From NCBI GenBank assembly GCA_037903355.1, contig JBAJFE010000023.1, positions 1,984,001 through 2,048,000 on the forward strand: a DNA stretch of 64,000 nt. Reading direction: 5' to 3'. Source of the DNA: Trichuris trichiura. Taxonomy: Eukaryota > Nematoda > Enoplea > Trichinellida > Trichuridae. This document shows, one piece after another, positions 1 to 13,000 of this stretch. The notes beneath the pieces are model-generated. The model saw nothing but the letters and a program-made list of their open reading frames with translations. It made no database searches and was not told the DNA's origin. Made by a program: the position numbers and the translations under genes. Within the stretch, counting starts at the first letter, position 1, and every line of letters begins with the position of its first letter.

Positions 1-1271
1 TAATTTACAACGACCAAGTGCAGATAACCAATAAGCTTCGATCAAAAGCGCATGTCGACAGAGCAGTAATAGATGGCGATGTTATTTTGTACAAAATGGT
101 CGCGGGAACCGAGAAAAGGTAATACACATCAACAGGGTATCCGCAATGGCCTGACTTCCCTGCTTAAACAGCGGCTTCTGGTTGCACAGAACGTATAGGA
201 GTCACGTCTGCTTATAATCAGTTCAGCTAAACTGACTGCATGAAAAAGGCAAAAAGACAATTCCAAAATCATTGAATTACCATTGAACTTTCTATATTCT
301 AAGAAATTGTCCGAGAAAACTTATACCTAATCCAACTACAAGTTGTCAAATTGTTCCACATTTTAGCATAGTGGACCACGTTCCAAAAGAGGAAAGAAAA
401 ATTTTCTTATACTATAACCAGCTATCAAAAATGAAAAAACAAGGAGAAGCGATGACGCTCTTGGAAATCATCTTATATGTGCTGAAACGTGAACGCGGGA
501 AGAAGATTAACTTGGAGCCGATAGTAAGCATCATTGATTCGATAGATGAGCACGAAGGGGAATGCTTGCTTAACATTAAAAAGAAAAAAATGAAAGCTTT
601 TTCCTTTAATTAATCACTCCCTATAGCGTTCCTTTCTTTCCAAAATGTAGTCGGAAACAAGCTGCACCGCTCAGTTGTCATTGTTCAAAGAAAAATGTTG
701 AAAAATTTTCAAATTCTGCTTCAGGCTCTTCCTTATTACGTTCCGTTCAAAAGAAACGTGGTAGCCAATTTCGCTATGTTCAAGCTTGCGTTTAAACAAA
801 ACGCAGGAACCCTTTCAATTGATTTCATGATCGATAATGAAAGGGTTTTGCGCGTACAAGGTACTCTGGCGAAAAATTCTCTAAATGCTGGTAAGCACGT
901 GACATTGCGTACACCGAAAAAAGGCACTATGACAAGGTGAACATTGCAGAAAACAAACACGCGCTACGGCTTAAAGAAAACAGGGTTGACACAATGCTCA
1001 TAAAGGAAATGGAAAACAAACCATTCGACGTGCTCGTTATCTTATACAGGAGCAGAATATACGTAAGAAAAGATTTCCCCTTTTGCGCTTATAGCTTTTA
1101 CAGCATGGCGAGCTGTGCTTGCAGATCACTTATGGAGAAGCATTGCGAGTGTACGAAGTTTTTGGAGAAAGACGTCTCGTAAACAAAATAAAAATAAGTG
1201 GTGACGTTAATCTGTATGAAACCAGCCCAGGTGTCATAGAGAAGGTGAAACGAAAACGTCGTGGAACCTAA
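1..1271 (+). CDS. 3' end of a second tandem galectin-like gene (partial)
   Basis: Five exons with consistent phases can be placed: 1-118 (a c-type exon cut by the window edge, ending in phase 2), 367-478 (linker, 1 nt + 37 codons), 725-890 (a-type, starts in phase 0 after CTGCTTCAG), 950-1062 (b-type) and 1125-1271 (c-type, stop TAA 1269-1271). The first exon carries a GDVILYK motif and the last KIKISGDVNLYETS. These match the conserved 'GD' beta-strand of the c exons in the large gene at 10-36 kb. The a exon begins ALPYYVPF, like the a exons there. Introns 891-949 and 1063-1124 are 59 and 62 nt with good GT/AG ends. The final module differs in that a/b joins in phase 1 instead of 0, and the protein ends in a basic VKRKRRGT tail. 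I infer the same galectin-like fold. An ATG at 695, in frame with the a exon, could instead start a one-module protein, but the upstream exons argue against that. The rest of the gene lies to the left. Confidence 0.68.
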
Positions 1272-1392
1272 GTTGTTCGCTTCAAGCAGTTGGCTTAACT
1301 ATTAAACTTTTGTTGCCCATTGATGTTTACAGCTCGCACTGCAAGCCTATCTTTAAACTGTAGTGCAGTAGTAATACGAAAAAAGACAGAAT

Positions 1393-1398
1393 AATAAA
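1393..1398 (+). promoter_or_regulatory. Polyadenylation signal of the left galectin-like gene
   Basis: AATAAA lies 122 nt after the stop codon at 1269-1271, inside an A-rich run. Position and sequence fit a polyadenylation signal. Confidence 0.45.
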
Positions 1399-2743
1399 AA
1401 AAAATGAAAGTAGAAAAGGGCTATTCAATTGGAACAGGTTTGTTCAGTGTGAGCAGAAATAATAGCGTGCAGCTGGTAACGTTGAACTTTAGCTTTTGTA
1501 AGACAATCTAAACAACTGGAGCGGTTTAAAGACGATTGCATGCTTTGTTCTCAAGCGAACTCACAACTTGCTACTTAAGCATTCTTATGGAAAGACAATG
1601 ATCCTTTGGTAACCTATTACCGCAAAACAGTGTTTAGCTAACTGACTTTTACTACAATGCATTTTGCAGCGACGAAAATCAGTGTCGCGGCAGAAACAGT
1701 AATTGTTCCGCATTTAATCACTCCAACTTTTCATCCTATTTAAACTATATGACTGAATGAAAACAGCTAATCTTACCCACAGTAAATACAACGAAATGTT
1801 GCTTCCACTTTGAAGCAAAGCGCGCGACAAGCTAGTCTACAAAGATTCAAAACTTTAAAGATAATAAGTGTATATGAAAATCAAGTGCGCATTAAGTGAA
1901 AGTCCAGCAGAAGGACTCGCCATTGCCTGCTCCTCTGTTGAGCTACGCCTATACAGTCACTCATTACAGCATACCGTCGCAGTTAGTATTCCAACAAATC
2001 AATGCGCATAATCACGCTATGCTTAAGACAAAAAGTAGGGTTCGATTAGTCAAAAGGATGCACAAGGCACAGAGAAGCCTTAGCCTCACAATTAACTTCC
2101 GAAAACACGCGACAAACATTGGCTAGCTGAACTTTTCGCTTATCTGTCGACCAAGGAAACCACAGCCAACACATTAGTAGCAGAAACAGAAAAAAATAAT
2201 GATCGTAAAAAATAATTAAAACCTTCTTTTTAACAACTACTTGCAAGCAAACGTTTCGCAAAACTTCAGCAGCATTCAAAACTTTTAAATACGTCCCACT
2301 GGTGGAATTACGATCGCGTTTGCAAGAGCAGTCTGCAACAGACTTTCTCAACTAAATTCGCGTATGTTCATATGGAAATTGTGCATTCAATGCCGGATGA
2401 AATGAAATTCTGAAACTTATTACAAAAAGTGGCCATGCATGATGCTTGCGTTATTTAAGCAATCAAATTTAAAGCTGAACGACGACCTCCCACTCAATCT
2501 TTGCTTGCATGAGCAGCTTAGCGAACACTTTCATTATCTACGCCGCATTTTCTGACGTTAAATCACTTAAACCAGTTTATCTGAGCGCTACAAGTTGTCT
2601 GACCAACTTTGCTCATAGGTGAAATTATTCGTTGAAACTTTAAGTGACAGCAGCCTGCAAGGAAAGTGCGCTCACAATTTTATGAACAGCGAAAGGAACG
2701 TATCCATCTTCTACTGGAAGCGACTGTGTGCATCGTTAGCGCT
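1399..2743. other. Intergenic, no gene seen
   Basis: AT-rich DNA between the left galectin-like gene and the GPCR. Short open frames (for example 1896-2126 + and 2046-2351 -) have no recognisable motif and no flanking splice sites that build a model. The promoter and 5' UTR of the GPCR are presumably in the last few hundred bases. Confidence 0.5.
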
Positions 2744-3751
2744 ATGAATACTTCAGTTTCGTTACGTAATATCTCCATTATTATGTGCGAGGAAACATTT
2801 CCAATATATTATATGACCATACCGGTGGACAGCTCAGCCGCCCTAGTAACATTAGTAGAAGTTACTGCTGTATACATGGAACATCATCTGCGGAAGCGAA
2901 AGGCCTTTCTGCTCATCTCTGTACTTCTGGCTGGATACTTGTTGGCAGCCTGCGGTAATTTGTTCTCCACCATCAACAGCATAGTAAATTACACCGTCAA
3001 AGGGGACAACATTACCGATCAGAGAACTTGTTTTTGGCGTCAGCTATTACTGATAATAGGCTACATTACAGTTACTGACGTTTGTCTCATCATTGCCATC
3101 GACAGAGCCGCGGCAATTATTGTTCCGATATGGTACAATCAGCGATACAAGGTATGGCTTTTGACAATGCAAATACTACTTATTCCACTGCACGCTATCG
3201 GAGTTAACGGCGGCCTCTATGCAACAATAACGGACGAATTGATACCATTTTGCACTGCCCTTTCCGATGGAAAAAACAGAGTAATGATTCTTCACATTAC
3301 TGCAAGCAATGTTATTCTAGTTGTTACCGTAATAATCTACGTAGCGCTGATTGTTTGGGTGAAATGTAAATTATACAAAGATGAAGAAATGCCAGACGCC
3401 GTTTCAAACCACCATAGACATCTGAGATCAAAACTACTATTCACGCTAGCATTCAGCTTATTCATACACGCTTCTACGGTATGTCTGGCTACGATAATTG
3501 GCAGTGTTGCGATGACAGCGGACAACATAAGAGAGACGATAGCAATTGGCAAATACGGATCAATAGCAGTGGCAAATGGACTACTGAACTCGTTATTTCT
3601 GTATTTCCGAATGCCAGAAATTCGAATGGCAGTATTTAAGATGGGAAAGAGGATAAACCGTATTTCAACATTCGCTAGCATGTCGAAGGTTCTCCCGATT
3701 ACCAGCGGGAGAGTTTTCTCGAAAACTCAAGTACTGACGAGCACACACTAA
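2744..3751 (+). CDS. Serpentine (7TM) G-protein-coupled receptor, srsx-like
   Basis: Single-exon receptor of 335 residues from the ATG at 2744; the open frame extends upstream to 2666 without another ATG. Seven hydrophobic segments are visible, roughly at residues 25-45, 54-77, 100-125, 137-160, the stretch around HITASNVILVVTVIIYV, one after HLRSKLL and a last one before LYFRMPEIR. The end of TM3 reads IIAIDRAAAIIVPIWY, a DR motif followed by the P-x-W-Y context typical of nematode srsx-type receptors. Cys96 and Cys170 are placed to make the usual loop disulfide. Sequons at N2, N9, N82 and N89 fit an outside N-terminus and first loop. It is clearly paralogous to the receptor at 40585-41661: both carry AIDR, P-x-WYN-x-x-Y and an HRHL(R/K)S(K/R)LL stretch before TM6. 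The family includes chemosensory and peptide-type receptors; the ligand is unknown. Confidence 0.85.
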   Translation: MNTSVSLRNISIIMCEETFPIYYMTIPVDSSAALVTLVEVTAVYMEHHLRKRKAFLLISVLLAGYLLAACGNLFSTINSIVNYTVKGDNITDQRTCFWRQLLLIIGYITVTDVCLIIAIDRAAAIIVPIWYNQRYKVWLLTMQILLIPLHAIGVNGGLYATITDELIPFCTALSDGKNRVMILHITASNVILVVTVIIYVALIVWVKCKLYKDEEMPDAVSNHHRHLRSKLLFTLAFSLFIHASTVCLATIIGSVAMTADNIRETIAIGKYGSIAVANGLLNSLFLYFRMPEIRMAVFKMGKRINRISTFASMSKVLPITSGRVFSKTQVLTSTH

Positions 3752-3865
3752 AACGAATACTAACTGGGATCACCACGCTACCAAGTATAGGTAGTCATCG
3801 AGAAGTTTTTGCTTAACGAAGCAAAAGGAAAGCTATTCTTTTTTTCTAGAAAATTATCCGTTTCG

Positions 3866-3871
3866 AATAAA
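3866..3871 (+). promoter_or_regulatory. Polyadenylation signal of the GPCR at 2744
   Basis: AATAAA 115 nt after the stop codon, following a T-rich stretch. Confidence 0.4.
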
Positions 3872-5515
3872 CCTTGGAATGACACTCGTTCGGTTCTTTT
3901 TCTTTTTTACTAGGTGGAGGTTCCGGGCAAGTGGTCACCCGTCATTAAAGCTAAATCTTCGATAATGTAAAGGCCAAAATTGGCAACAGGCAGAACAAGC
4001 GGTTTGCTTTAAGGTTACCAACGTGATTTCAAGCAGAAAAAGCTTTCTTGCGCTACAAAAATGGCAAGTAATAAAGTACGCAACAACGAATTTAAGCAGT
4101 AGTAAAGCAAATAAGTAAATAAGCACATGGCACGAAATTTAAAAAAAAACCTAAGTTGAGAAAAACAAAATGTAGCAGCGATTATTATAAAACGAAATCA
4201 GATTACATAAGACGACAAAATAAAGGTAAAAAAATAAATTGAACAAATTTTAAAAAAACAATCAAATTAAGGATAAATGCAAACGAAGTAAACAAAGTAA
4301 GATGAGGCGAAATTGAAACAGTTCAAGTTATCTTTCGGTGTTATCCTAATTTGTTCACATCTACAGTTTTCCCGAATTCGACGGATGCACCTTCCCAGTC
4401 TGCACATTACTTTGTTCGTTCAAAAAGATTAAAGCAAATCTACTCAACTTTATTTGTTGCAAGTGGAGAATCAGTGCGGAGTGACAAAACCTCTCCTTTT
4501 TATAACCTGGTTTTCCTTAACGACTGACACTACGGTACAACAACGTCGTCTTTGTATTAGTAAATCACTTCAGCTAAGCTTGGAAAGATTAGCAAATCAT
4601 AATCGGTATTGATGAGCTACTTAGCAGAAGACGACTTAATTCTGTGTTGCCGAAAAACTATGGCAGCCGAATGTAAAAAACTAAAACCCGATCAAGCTGT
4701 CGCTCTTCAGTCTTTCAAAGGTAATAGTTGCTATGGGAATAAGCTTCTCACCTTTAAAAACTTTGAAAAAACAGAAACACTTAGAATCAATTCATCTGGA
4801 AGATAAAATTTCAGTTTCAGAAAACGGTTGCAAACCTACGAACTGATTCTTAGCAATAAGCAGTGATCAACAAGACCGATCACCAACCAGCCTACACACG
4901 GTTACAAATGGAATCATTGAAAATGAGAAGGCAGCTGAAAGAGCACAACTTCAGTGATACGTGGCTACAAATGAGCAAAGCTACAAACAAAAAGACCATA
5001 AACGTACGGCAAAGAAAGGAAGCTGCAACGTCAGCACGTTTCTTAACTACTTAGAGGCAAATGCAAAAGCAATACACATTCAGGGGCAGCCAGTGACGTC
5101 ATCGGAAAGAATAGCTCTGCTTGCTTTCTCAAAGTAGATTAAATGAATGCCAACCGCCTTTTATGCTTGCAAGGATAGCAACTGAACATATGGTAAGCAT
5201 TGGACAGAAGAATGTTTACAAAAAGTAGCCGTCTTCATCATTATGAGCTAAAGTGTTGGGCGTTTGTATGATAAAGCTCACTTCCATAATTGTAAGTTCG
5301 AAAACGCACTGTAAAGAGTAGCCTTTTGACAGTTTTGCGTAGACATCTAGATGAAAAATATATTTGAGCAGACGCGTTACTACAATGGTCTTGTTGTTTA
5401 AATCGATAACTTTGTGCAAAACAATTACAATAATGCCTCTACTCAAATATATTCCTTATCTAGAAGATGCCAATGCTCAAATGTCATAAGGCTACCCTTT
5501 ACAGTGGATTTTCAA

Positions 5516-5634
5516 CCTATTCGAAATTTCGACCTACGAGTTTTATGATTCATCCAGGATTTCGACCTTTCGGAATTTTAGCCCATCAGGAATTTAGACC
5601 TTCCAGGAAATGGACTTTCAGGATTCTAGCCCTA
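5516..5634. repeat. Degenerate short tandem repeat, about 15-18 bp units
   Basis: About seven units of the type GGATTTCGACCTTTC follow one another with base changes (GGAATTTTAGCCCATCA, GGAATTTAGACCTTCCA, GGAAATGGACTTTCA, GGATTCTAGCCC). The repeat keeps one frame open across the region, which explains the 87-codon open frame at 5467-5730. Confidence 0.6.
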
Positions 5635-5809
5635 GCCTCGGAGACAGGTCAGAACTATGGAGACCTGCTAGCAGCGCCGCTCTGTAAACTGCATGAAAGG
5701 ACACTTGACGATTTGGTTTGCGCAACATAGAGCGGCCGCGGCATGACGTCAGGAAAACGGCACAAATTGTAACAGCCTGCTGTTGTTCCATCCCATTTCT
5801 TCGTAAAAG

Positions 5810-5895
5810 CGAAGAAACGCCCACGCAATAAAAGTTCGTAAAGCGAAAATAAGTACAAATTAAGCCTCTTCGTAAAAGCGAACATTCGTAGAGCG
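5810..5895. repeat. Four copies of a TTCGTAAAAGCGAA motif
   Basis: TTCGTAAAAGCGAA occurs at 5810-5823 and 5869-5882, with close variants at 5835-5847 (TTCGTAAAGCGAA) and 5885-5895. The motif is an imperfect palindrome (TTCG...CGAA). Confidence 0.6.
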
Positions 5896-8800
5896 GGAGA
5901 TACCTGTATTAACAAAACAAACGCTAGAAGGGTGAATTGAGAAGGAAGAATAGAAACAGAAAGAAAATTCCGTTTTCAAAAAAGAAAACAATACCGCGGG
6001 AAGAACTGGATAGTAAAGTTAACTGAGACTAATTGAATTCAAGCGAATAATATTGAGCAAAAAAATAGGCAGACTTGAGAAACTGCGGCTAACCAAAAAA
6101 GAGTAACGGAAAGGAGATTAAAATAATACAGCTTCAAAATTTTGCTATTCAGTTTTTTCTACTCAATTCTTTTCTTTTCACCTTTTTTGTATTACCGAAA
6201 ATCGCCTTTTCTTTTTTCCTTCTCTTCTTCCTTCGCGATTAGCCCACAAAATCCTTGTTTGTTAATAATTCGATTTTAATTTTATACTTGTAAGCATGCC
6301 CGACTTCTGTCGAAGACAGTTCGCCTCAATCGTGAACCTGAACTGCTTATTTTTATTTTAATACGCAACGAAAATGGGACACGATTTATCCCAAAAGCTA
6401 CACAAGACCAGTAAAAGACTACACGGTTTCTTGTTCCCTAAGCGGTTACGAAAGTTTGCGTACCGTAGCAAAAGTTACGGGTTTAACAAAACTACCGATT
6501 TCTGCAGCCAACGCCTAATAGGTAAAAGTAAACCATGAAAGTATTTCTGTTAACGCGAGCGCTTCACCTTCTTCTACACCAAATAAACACTTAGCATATA
6601 AGATAACCTTATTAAGGAGAACGTACTGAAAGAATAACGTAATACCTTCCAAAATTAAGATTTTCATAACAGCATCAAAGGCTTGTACTTGTATTCTCTC
6701 CGCATTCAATTATAAGATGTTTTCGTGTTCCCGCATTACGAAGATAATTGTTTCATACATCAGCGTAATAGAATGACAAAGGTGATTCGCGTTAAGCGTA
6801 TGCACGTAACGGTTGCAACAATTGGAAGAAAAACAGCCGTACTACAACTGCTATATTAGTTGGGAACTTGCGTACGAACAGACACTTTCAAGTGCTCGAG
6901 ACAAAGGTAAAGAGACCATTTTGCACACGAACAAATTAATAATAGGGCTGCATGAAAACTTACCTGAGATTCTGAAATATGGAAAATCATAAAACGTGCG
7001 ACTGTTTTAAGTGCTCAGACTACATCAGCTCATGAAACGGTTCAACATTTTACGTTTTAACTGAATTGAGTCAGCCATTAGATGTTATAATATTGCGCAT
7101 TCAAATGAAAAAATATGGAATAACGTTGGTCAAAATGACAGCTCTTCCAGTTATAACCGAAAGCGTGTTTGTAAAAAGTTGCTGCAGATTACAGGTCACA
7201 ATTGAATCGTCGTCAAATACGACCATTAAAATCTGACCTGAAAGCTGCGGACCCTTTATACAAACTAACTTTTCTTTATAACAGCAAAAGATGCCGTAGC
7301 TGTATGATTTTTTCGCTGCGAACAACTTTACAAAATCTGCTTTGGGAAATAAACCACTCAAGGATTAGAATCAATTCAAAGCGTGTTACAGTAATAATCT
7401 ATTCAGTGGAGCGCAACAAAACAACAATGCGATGCTGTGCAGTAGTAACTCAATGTCTTACCTCGCACTTGCTTAAGGAAGGTGAAGACAGGAAGCGAAG
7501 AATGGGTTGGCGACAATTTGCATGCGTACAATGACAGTAAGCACCACTTCACCAGCAAGAAACATGCAGAAGCAGTAAAGGCTCAAAGCGAGCAGTCTGA
7601 AAAACGTAAAAACACAGCTTATACTATCCATTACAAAAAAATGGAAAAACACGCAACGGCAAGTGGCTTAAGGCAACTTAACATTAACAACGTAAATCGC
7701 CACGTCTTAAGGCGGCATCAGATGCTTAAAAAACCAACACGCACGAAGCTATAACTTTCTCCACCCTACCTATTCATTACACTAACGAAACGTCTACGTG
7801 GACCACAGAAGATAACAATAGCGTTTACTGTAGCTGAAAAGCAAGGTCAAGGCAGACTGACACGTCACTCAATCTATACATGCTAATGGGGAGACGTTTT
7901 CACAAGCCAGCAAACACAAAATCAGATAACAACATACCACACACTAAGATAACACTTATCAAAAATAATAGAATTGATAACCAAGGTAATACAGTAATAA
8001 CGTGCAGCTCTTATTTGTAAGAAATGAAAATTAGAGGCACCATCAAAAAAAGGGATACCTTTAAGCCTGCAAAGAATACCTTCTGCCGTGCTCGTGACCT
8101 ATTTACATCGCAGACCATGCTGACACTACCCATGACCCACTTCTGCTTAGTCATACGTGACGTACAGTTAGTGGAGGGTTAAAGAGCATTAGCGCAGGGC
8201 CTGTGACCTAACTTAGTCACGGAAGCTACGGGAGATATCGTTTCAAGGCACAAAGGCAAAAACGGTAAGAAAAAACAATGAAGCAACCGCAGAAACAGAC
8301 AACGCGTACTGTACAACACTCAGGTTCAATCACATTTTCCAAGTAATTTGCAGCGTAATTATAGCTACCGAGTACTGGCGCACAAAAGCAGGAATTAAAA
8401 CAAAAAAAACAGTAATGAAATGCATTATGTCCCTCCTTTCTTTGTTATCAAGTTCCACGCCTCAAAACTTTGGAGTGAAAACGCTTAAAATAACTGATAG
8501 TGAGAAATAAAGCTCAACCATTTTATAAGTCACATGGAACGCTGAAAGAACGTTCGATTCCACACCAAAAAAATTGCTTGAAAATCGATAACCATACGGT
8601 ATGCAGAATGTAACTTTAAATACTAAACACTACAAAACTTGTGCTGTGCTGATACTGGTACACTTGTTTCATAGTGAACGAAAACAAAAAGTTAATAAAG
8701 TTTATTTTCAGCCTTATTTCAACATATTCGACTAAACATCGTGCGCAAACAACGCCCTTCCTCAACGTGAAAATCCGATTAAAACTGGGCACCGACGAGC

Positions 8801-10050
8801 CTGCAACGTCAACTTGTTTATTCAACGACGCTCTCTTTTCTTCTTTTAACGGCCACAAAAGTTTGACGAAGTATCTTGCGCAACTTCCAGTTAAACAAGG
8901 TACGTTCGAGTATTTCTTTTGACCTCAGCACTGCTGCTAGTCGTTTCATTACCTTGTAGCGGAAGTAAAAGAGGGTTGTGGGAGAGTGCTGCATGGTTCG
9001 CACAATCGAATTCCGACGGCCTATTCACAGGCGAAGGAAGTCAGTGCCTAGAAACGTTTCCCTGTTTTTCCTATCGATATGAAGAGCGTTGAAACAACCA
9101 GAAGTCTTCCTTGTAAGAACAGCGTGTTGCCTATAGGGTGACGGTCATGAGCGTGTAACATAGCATTACCCAGTTTTTAAACCAATAGGATATAATACCA
9201 TTTAAACCAGTTTCCACAAGCTGAAATGTTTGTCAGTTAGCCTGAACAGAAAGTAGGCTTTCTTCCACGTTTTTTCAAGCTTTTTTTAAACGGATACCTA
9301 ACGACTCTCACCGTCCTGTTTTTATGAAAAGCTGGCGTTTAAGTCTGCTGAACATAGTCGATCAACCAAAAGGCCGCCAGCAAGTACATTTTACTCTGCA
9401 TCGTCGTAGCATCTTCTGAATGTCCCGGCACTTCTGATGAACATATTATGCCCTTCATCTCCATAACTCTCATTAGAAATCAGCGTTCGATTCGGCAGAA
9501 GTCACGAACAGTTCGTGCATTTCTTTTTCCAGAGGTTTCTCACACCTATCCCAACTCTAGACCAGGTCCTCGAAGGAATAAACTGTAGTAATAATGAATC
9601 GGAGGCCACATTCAAAAAGAAGACAGTAGTACAACAAAATCACAGGTTGTGTTCGTTTCTTGCTGCGGTTCAAGGCTCTGTTAATGCCACGTTTCTTTTA
9701 CACATACAGAAACCAATATATGTTCGTCCTTTCCCTTCGGTTTTCACTTTTCGGTAAGATCAATGCTCAGTATTGGGGTTTGTATATTGAAGAAGAATAA
9801 ATCACCCTTATCGCAAACAGTGCATCTCACGTAAAGTTGTTGCTAATAAATGTTCGTGTAAATTTTAAAAATACAAAAGCACGTTTCCACTGCTTTTTAG
9901 ACCGCCAAGTTAGAGTTGCATTCACAAGTGATATTTAGAAATGCTCTGGCAAATTGTTCTTTTTTTTTTTTGAAACGATGGTCATTCAACAGTCGTAGGC
10001 GCTATGAATTCCATTATATAGGACTGTATTTGCAAACCTTTACTAGTTTT

Positions 10051-13000
10051 CTAGAACACTTCACTCGGCTTAGCGTATTCCATGCTTTGGAGCAGCCTTC
10101 TTGCGATCGGCGGAACGTCGTTTAGCATTTTGACTGTTTTGTAAAATTCGAACCTGAAATAAAAATGGCATAACAACGTTTTTATTCGCTTATCGTATTT
10201 AGCGAGGCAGGCAGTTAGGACTAAAAGTCCAATTTTCTGGTAACAGCGCATAGAAAAGTAAGGCAAACGAATTAGTCCTTCTTGTTATGGAAGACTTCAA
10301 CAATTAGTCACGTAAAACTATTTAGATTATCAAGTACAATTTATAAAATCATTAAGATATTTTAGAATTCGAAATATACGATTATGGCACTTGGCAAACA
10401 TTAAGTGATATACTTGAATTATTTTTAAACGAAAAGCGATCATAGAAAAATTGCTTTTGGGCACTACGCTAAAATAACATCTGGGCAATACTATAGACAT
10501 ACGCACTTACCCTTTCCACTGAACTGTGCGCACTTGGCATGAAAGGAGATCACCGTCCGCCGCAATGCCTCTAAGTATTTTTCCGGGCAATTGATATACA
10601 GAAGATATCTTCTGACCGGCCAAAAGAAACTGCAAAAACACCAAGTTTCAAAACGAAGATAATTGAAGCGCGAAAAATTTCAGTGACCATCACTACGTCG
10701 TTTCTGATAGCTGCTGCCAAAGTAAGAGATTCTTGTTGACTTAGGTCCATGTAATTTTGCAACGAAATGTTTCTACTCCAAACTCCTCCAATGAAAGATG
10801 TTAAAACCCATTTCTGAAAGAAACTGCATGTTCACAACAACTTGGAATACGTTGCAGATGCTATACGCACGTTGGTTACTACATTGAATTGCAGTCGCAT
10901 TTTGGAACTATCGTCAATCTCCATATCAATTTGGAAATTTCTTGCTGCTGGCGCCAACTTGATTGTCAAGAAAATATCGACAGTGCTTTCTCTGTTGCTC
11001 AGATTTAACGGCTGAAGCGAACAAACGTCTTAGCAAAATTAGATTCAACTACGGAAAGAAGAAAGAGAAAATTAATGTAATTTTATCCTGTTACTTTAAA
11101 CGCTGATGACGAGACTAGACATATTCTGAAAAATCCACATGTTTTGAATAAATACCTTTTCCTCAAAAACTTGTTGCCGTAATAAAGAATCTAATTTTAA
11201 GCGCATAATTTAACAGTAAATCTGGAAAATCTGCCTTGTGAACATATACTGCTTCGTAAGCAGTACGAACGTCTCATAAGTGACGCTAAGGTGAACCTGT
11301 TCTAGTTCAGGGCAAAAAGTTTTTTATCATAAAGAGGTCCCGCCATCTGAGTAGTTTTCAAGCTATGTTCTCTGCAGTTTTGCCAACAAAACGAACGTAA
11401 ACACGAACTTAGCCACGTTTCCAAGTAAATACATACCGGATCATAAAGGAAATGCAGGTTTGCCTTAATTGGTATGCCGTAGATACCGGTGATTAAATTA
11501 TTCTCCAAGAACCGATAAGGCACAGTACCGTATTCAAGCGGGATTGACTCATACCATCGACCATTCAAAGTTATTCTAAACATAAATTGTCTATTGTTGC
11601 TTAAGTGGGCAACGTGTACGAAGTGAATTGTAAAATAAGAGAATAATATGAGACCATAGGCCTGCCAAGCGTAACAAGAATCCTAAAGTTTAGCATTCAA
11701 ACTAACATAGGTGCCGTTCAACTGTTAACATAAATGCTCCCGACAAATTTCGTCGGCGTACTATGAGACTAACACTTCTCATCTACGTTCTAAGGCAACA
11801 CAGTTTTATGAATCACCAATTGCTGTTTTCTTTAAAAAAATAAAAAATCAATGGCACATCTTTAGGCGCTAGATTGCTTTTTTTAAAGATTCAAATAGTT
11901 GCACAGCGAGGAACAAAAGATATCCGAAAATTAATGAATGGAACAGAAAAACGGCGGCAACTCACTCATTTAAAGAAACGGTAGAAATTTCGCATTTTTC
12001 GATTTCACCGCCAAACGTTGTGGCTTCCACAATTTCTCCCGGCAATGGAAACCTGGTCGCAACTTGCTTGCCGTTCAAGTAAATCTGTAATGTTGTTCAG
12101 GTTGATTGCTACTTTGTCCAATACGCGTGGCAGTGTTACCTGAGCAACACCGTATTCGACATTCGCTGTCAAATTAAACGTGCTTGTGGCAAGAAAATGA
12201 GTTTCAGTTTTGAGCTCCACTGAACGAACGTCACCGGCAGTGGATTTAGCAGTCCATTTCTGCAATAACAAAGAATATGTGAACTGAAGCATACTGTACA
12301 TATGATGTTCAGGTAGCTAAATCTCAATCAAACATTGGCAAACTTTCTACCCGTTAGGTGACAATATTTTAACTGACTACAACGTCAATCTGCCAATTAA
12401 AAACGCAAAACTCATAAAAAATACTCTCCGGCTATGGTAAATGTTGTTGTTACTGTAAGATGAGATCTCGAAATTTATTTATCTCGATTCCCATCGTATC
12501 AACCACCTCATACTTCAGTGACTTTTCGTCTGCCTAAGCAACAGCTGCTAAGAATGATCAAAATGCAATCTTTAATGGCTGTCAGTAATATTGTGATGGT
12601 CATTTGCAAGAGGTATTCGAAAAACCTTTACACAGAAAACTGAAAAGCTCATAGATGTTAGATTGACTCAGAGCATGACAGCTATTGAAGGTAAATTATA
12701 ATGGCATAAATACTCCGAAGACGAACTTTCAAATGTTTCCTACAAGAGGCTATAAAGGTATGTAACAGAATGTTAATGAGGTCGTAACTGTTATCCGTCC
12801 TGTTTTCAGTTTTGCATTGCTTCCTAGCGTGACTTACAGTTGATATTGACGATCAAAATACTTACGCCAGTGGAAAGGTGGATGTCCAGTCGCCATATGG
12901 CGCCATTGTCAAATTTCAATTTCATGAAGAGTTTATTTCGCTTCTCCTTTAATTTCATATTTGCGACAATGGATTGCAATAGTCTTATATTATTTTTTCT

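Larger units (their letters stand above)
3872..10050. other. Long stretch without a supportable gene
   Basis: About 6 kb between the receptor and the 3' end of the large minus-strand gene. 4,130-4,330 is a very A-rich strand. 5,516-5,634 is a degenerate short tandem repeat and 5,810-5,895 holds four copies of a 14-bp motif. Scattered open frames exist (4609-4806 +, 4863-5054 +, 7101-7361 -, 7202-7754 +, 8616-9003 -), but none joins into a gene model. The frame at 7482-7754 is basic and contains HHFTSKKHAEAV, which recalls a U1-type zinc finger end without its cysteines. I do not call it a gene. Confidence 0.45.

Noticed and set aside
3337..3681. Minus-strand frame of 114 codons
   Set aside because: Lies opposite the GPCR coding sequence and is its antisense shadow.
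7101..7361. Minus-strand frame containing KGPQLSGQILMVVFDDD, similar in look to a galectin-like b exon
   Set aside because: Donor, acceptor and neighbouring a or c exons are missing, and the resemblance is only a few residues.
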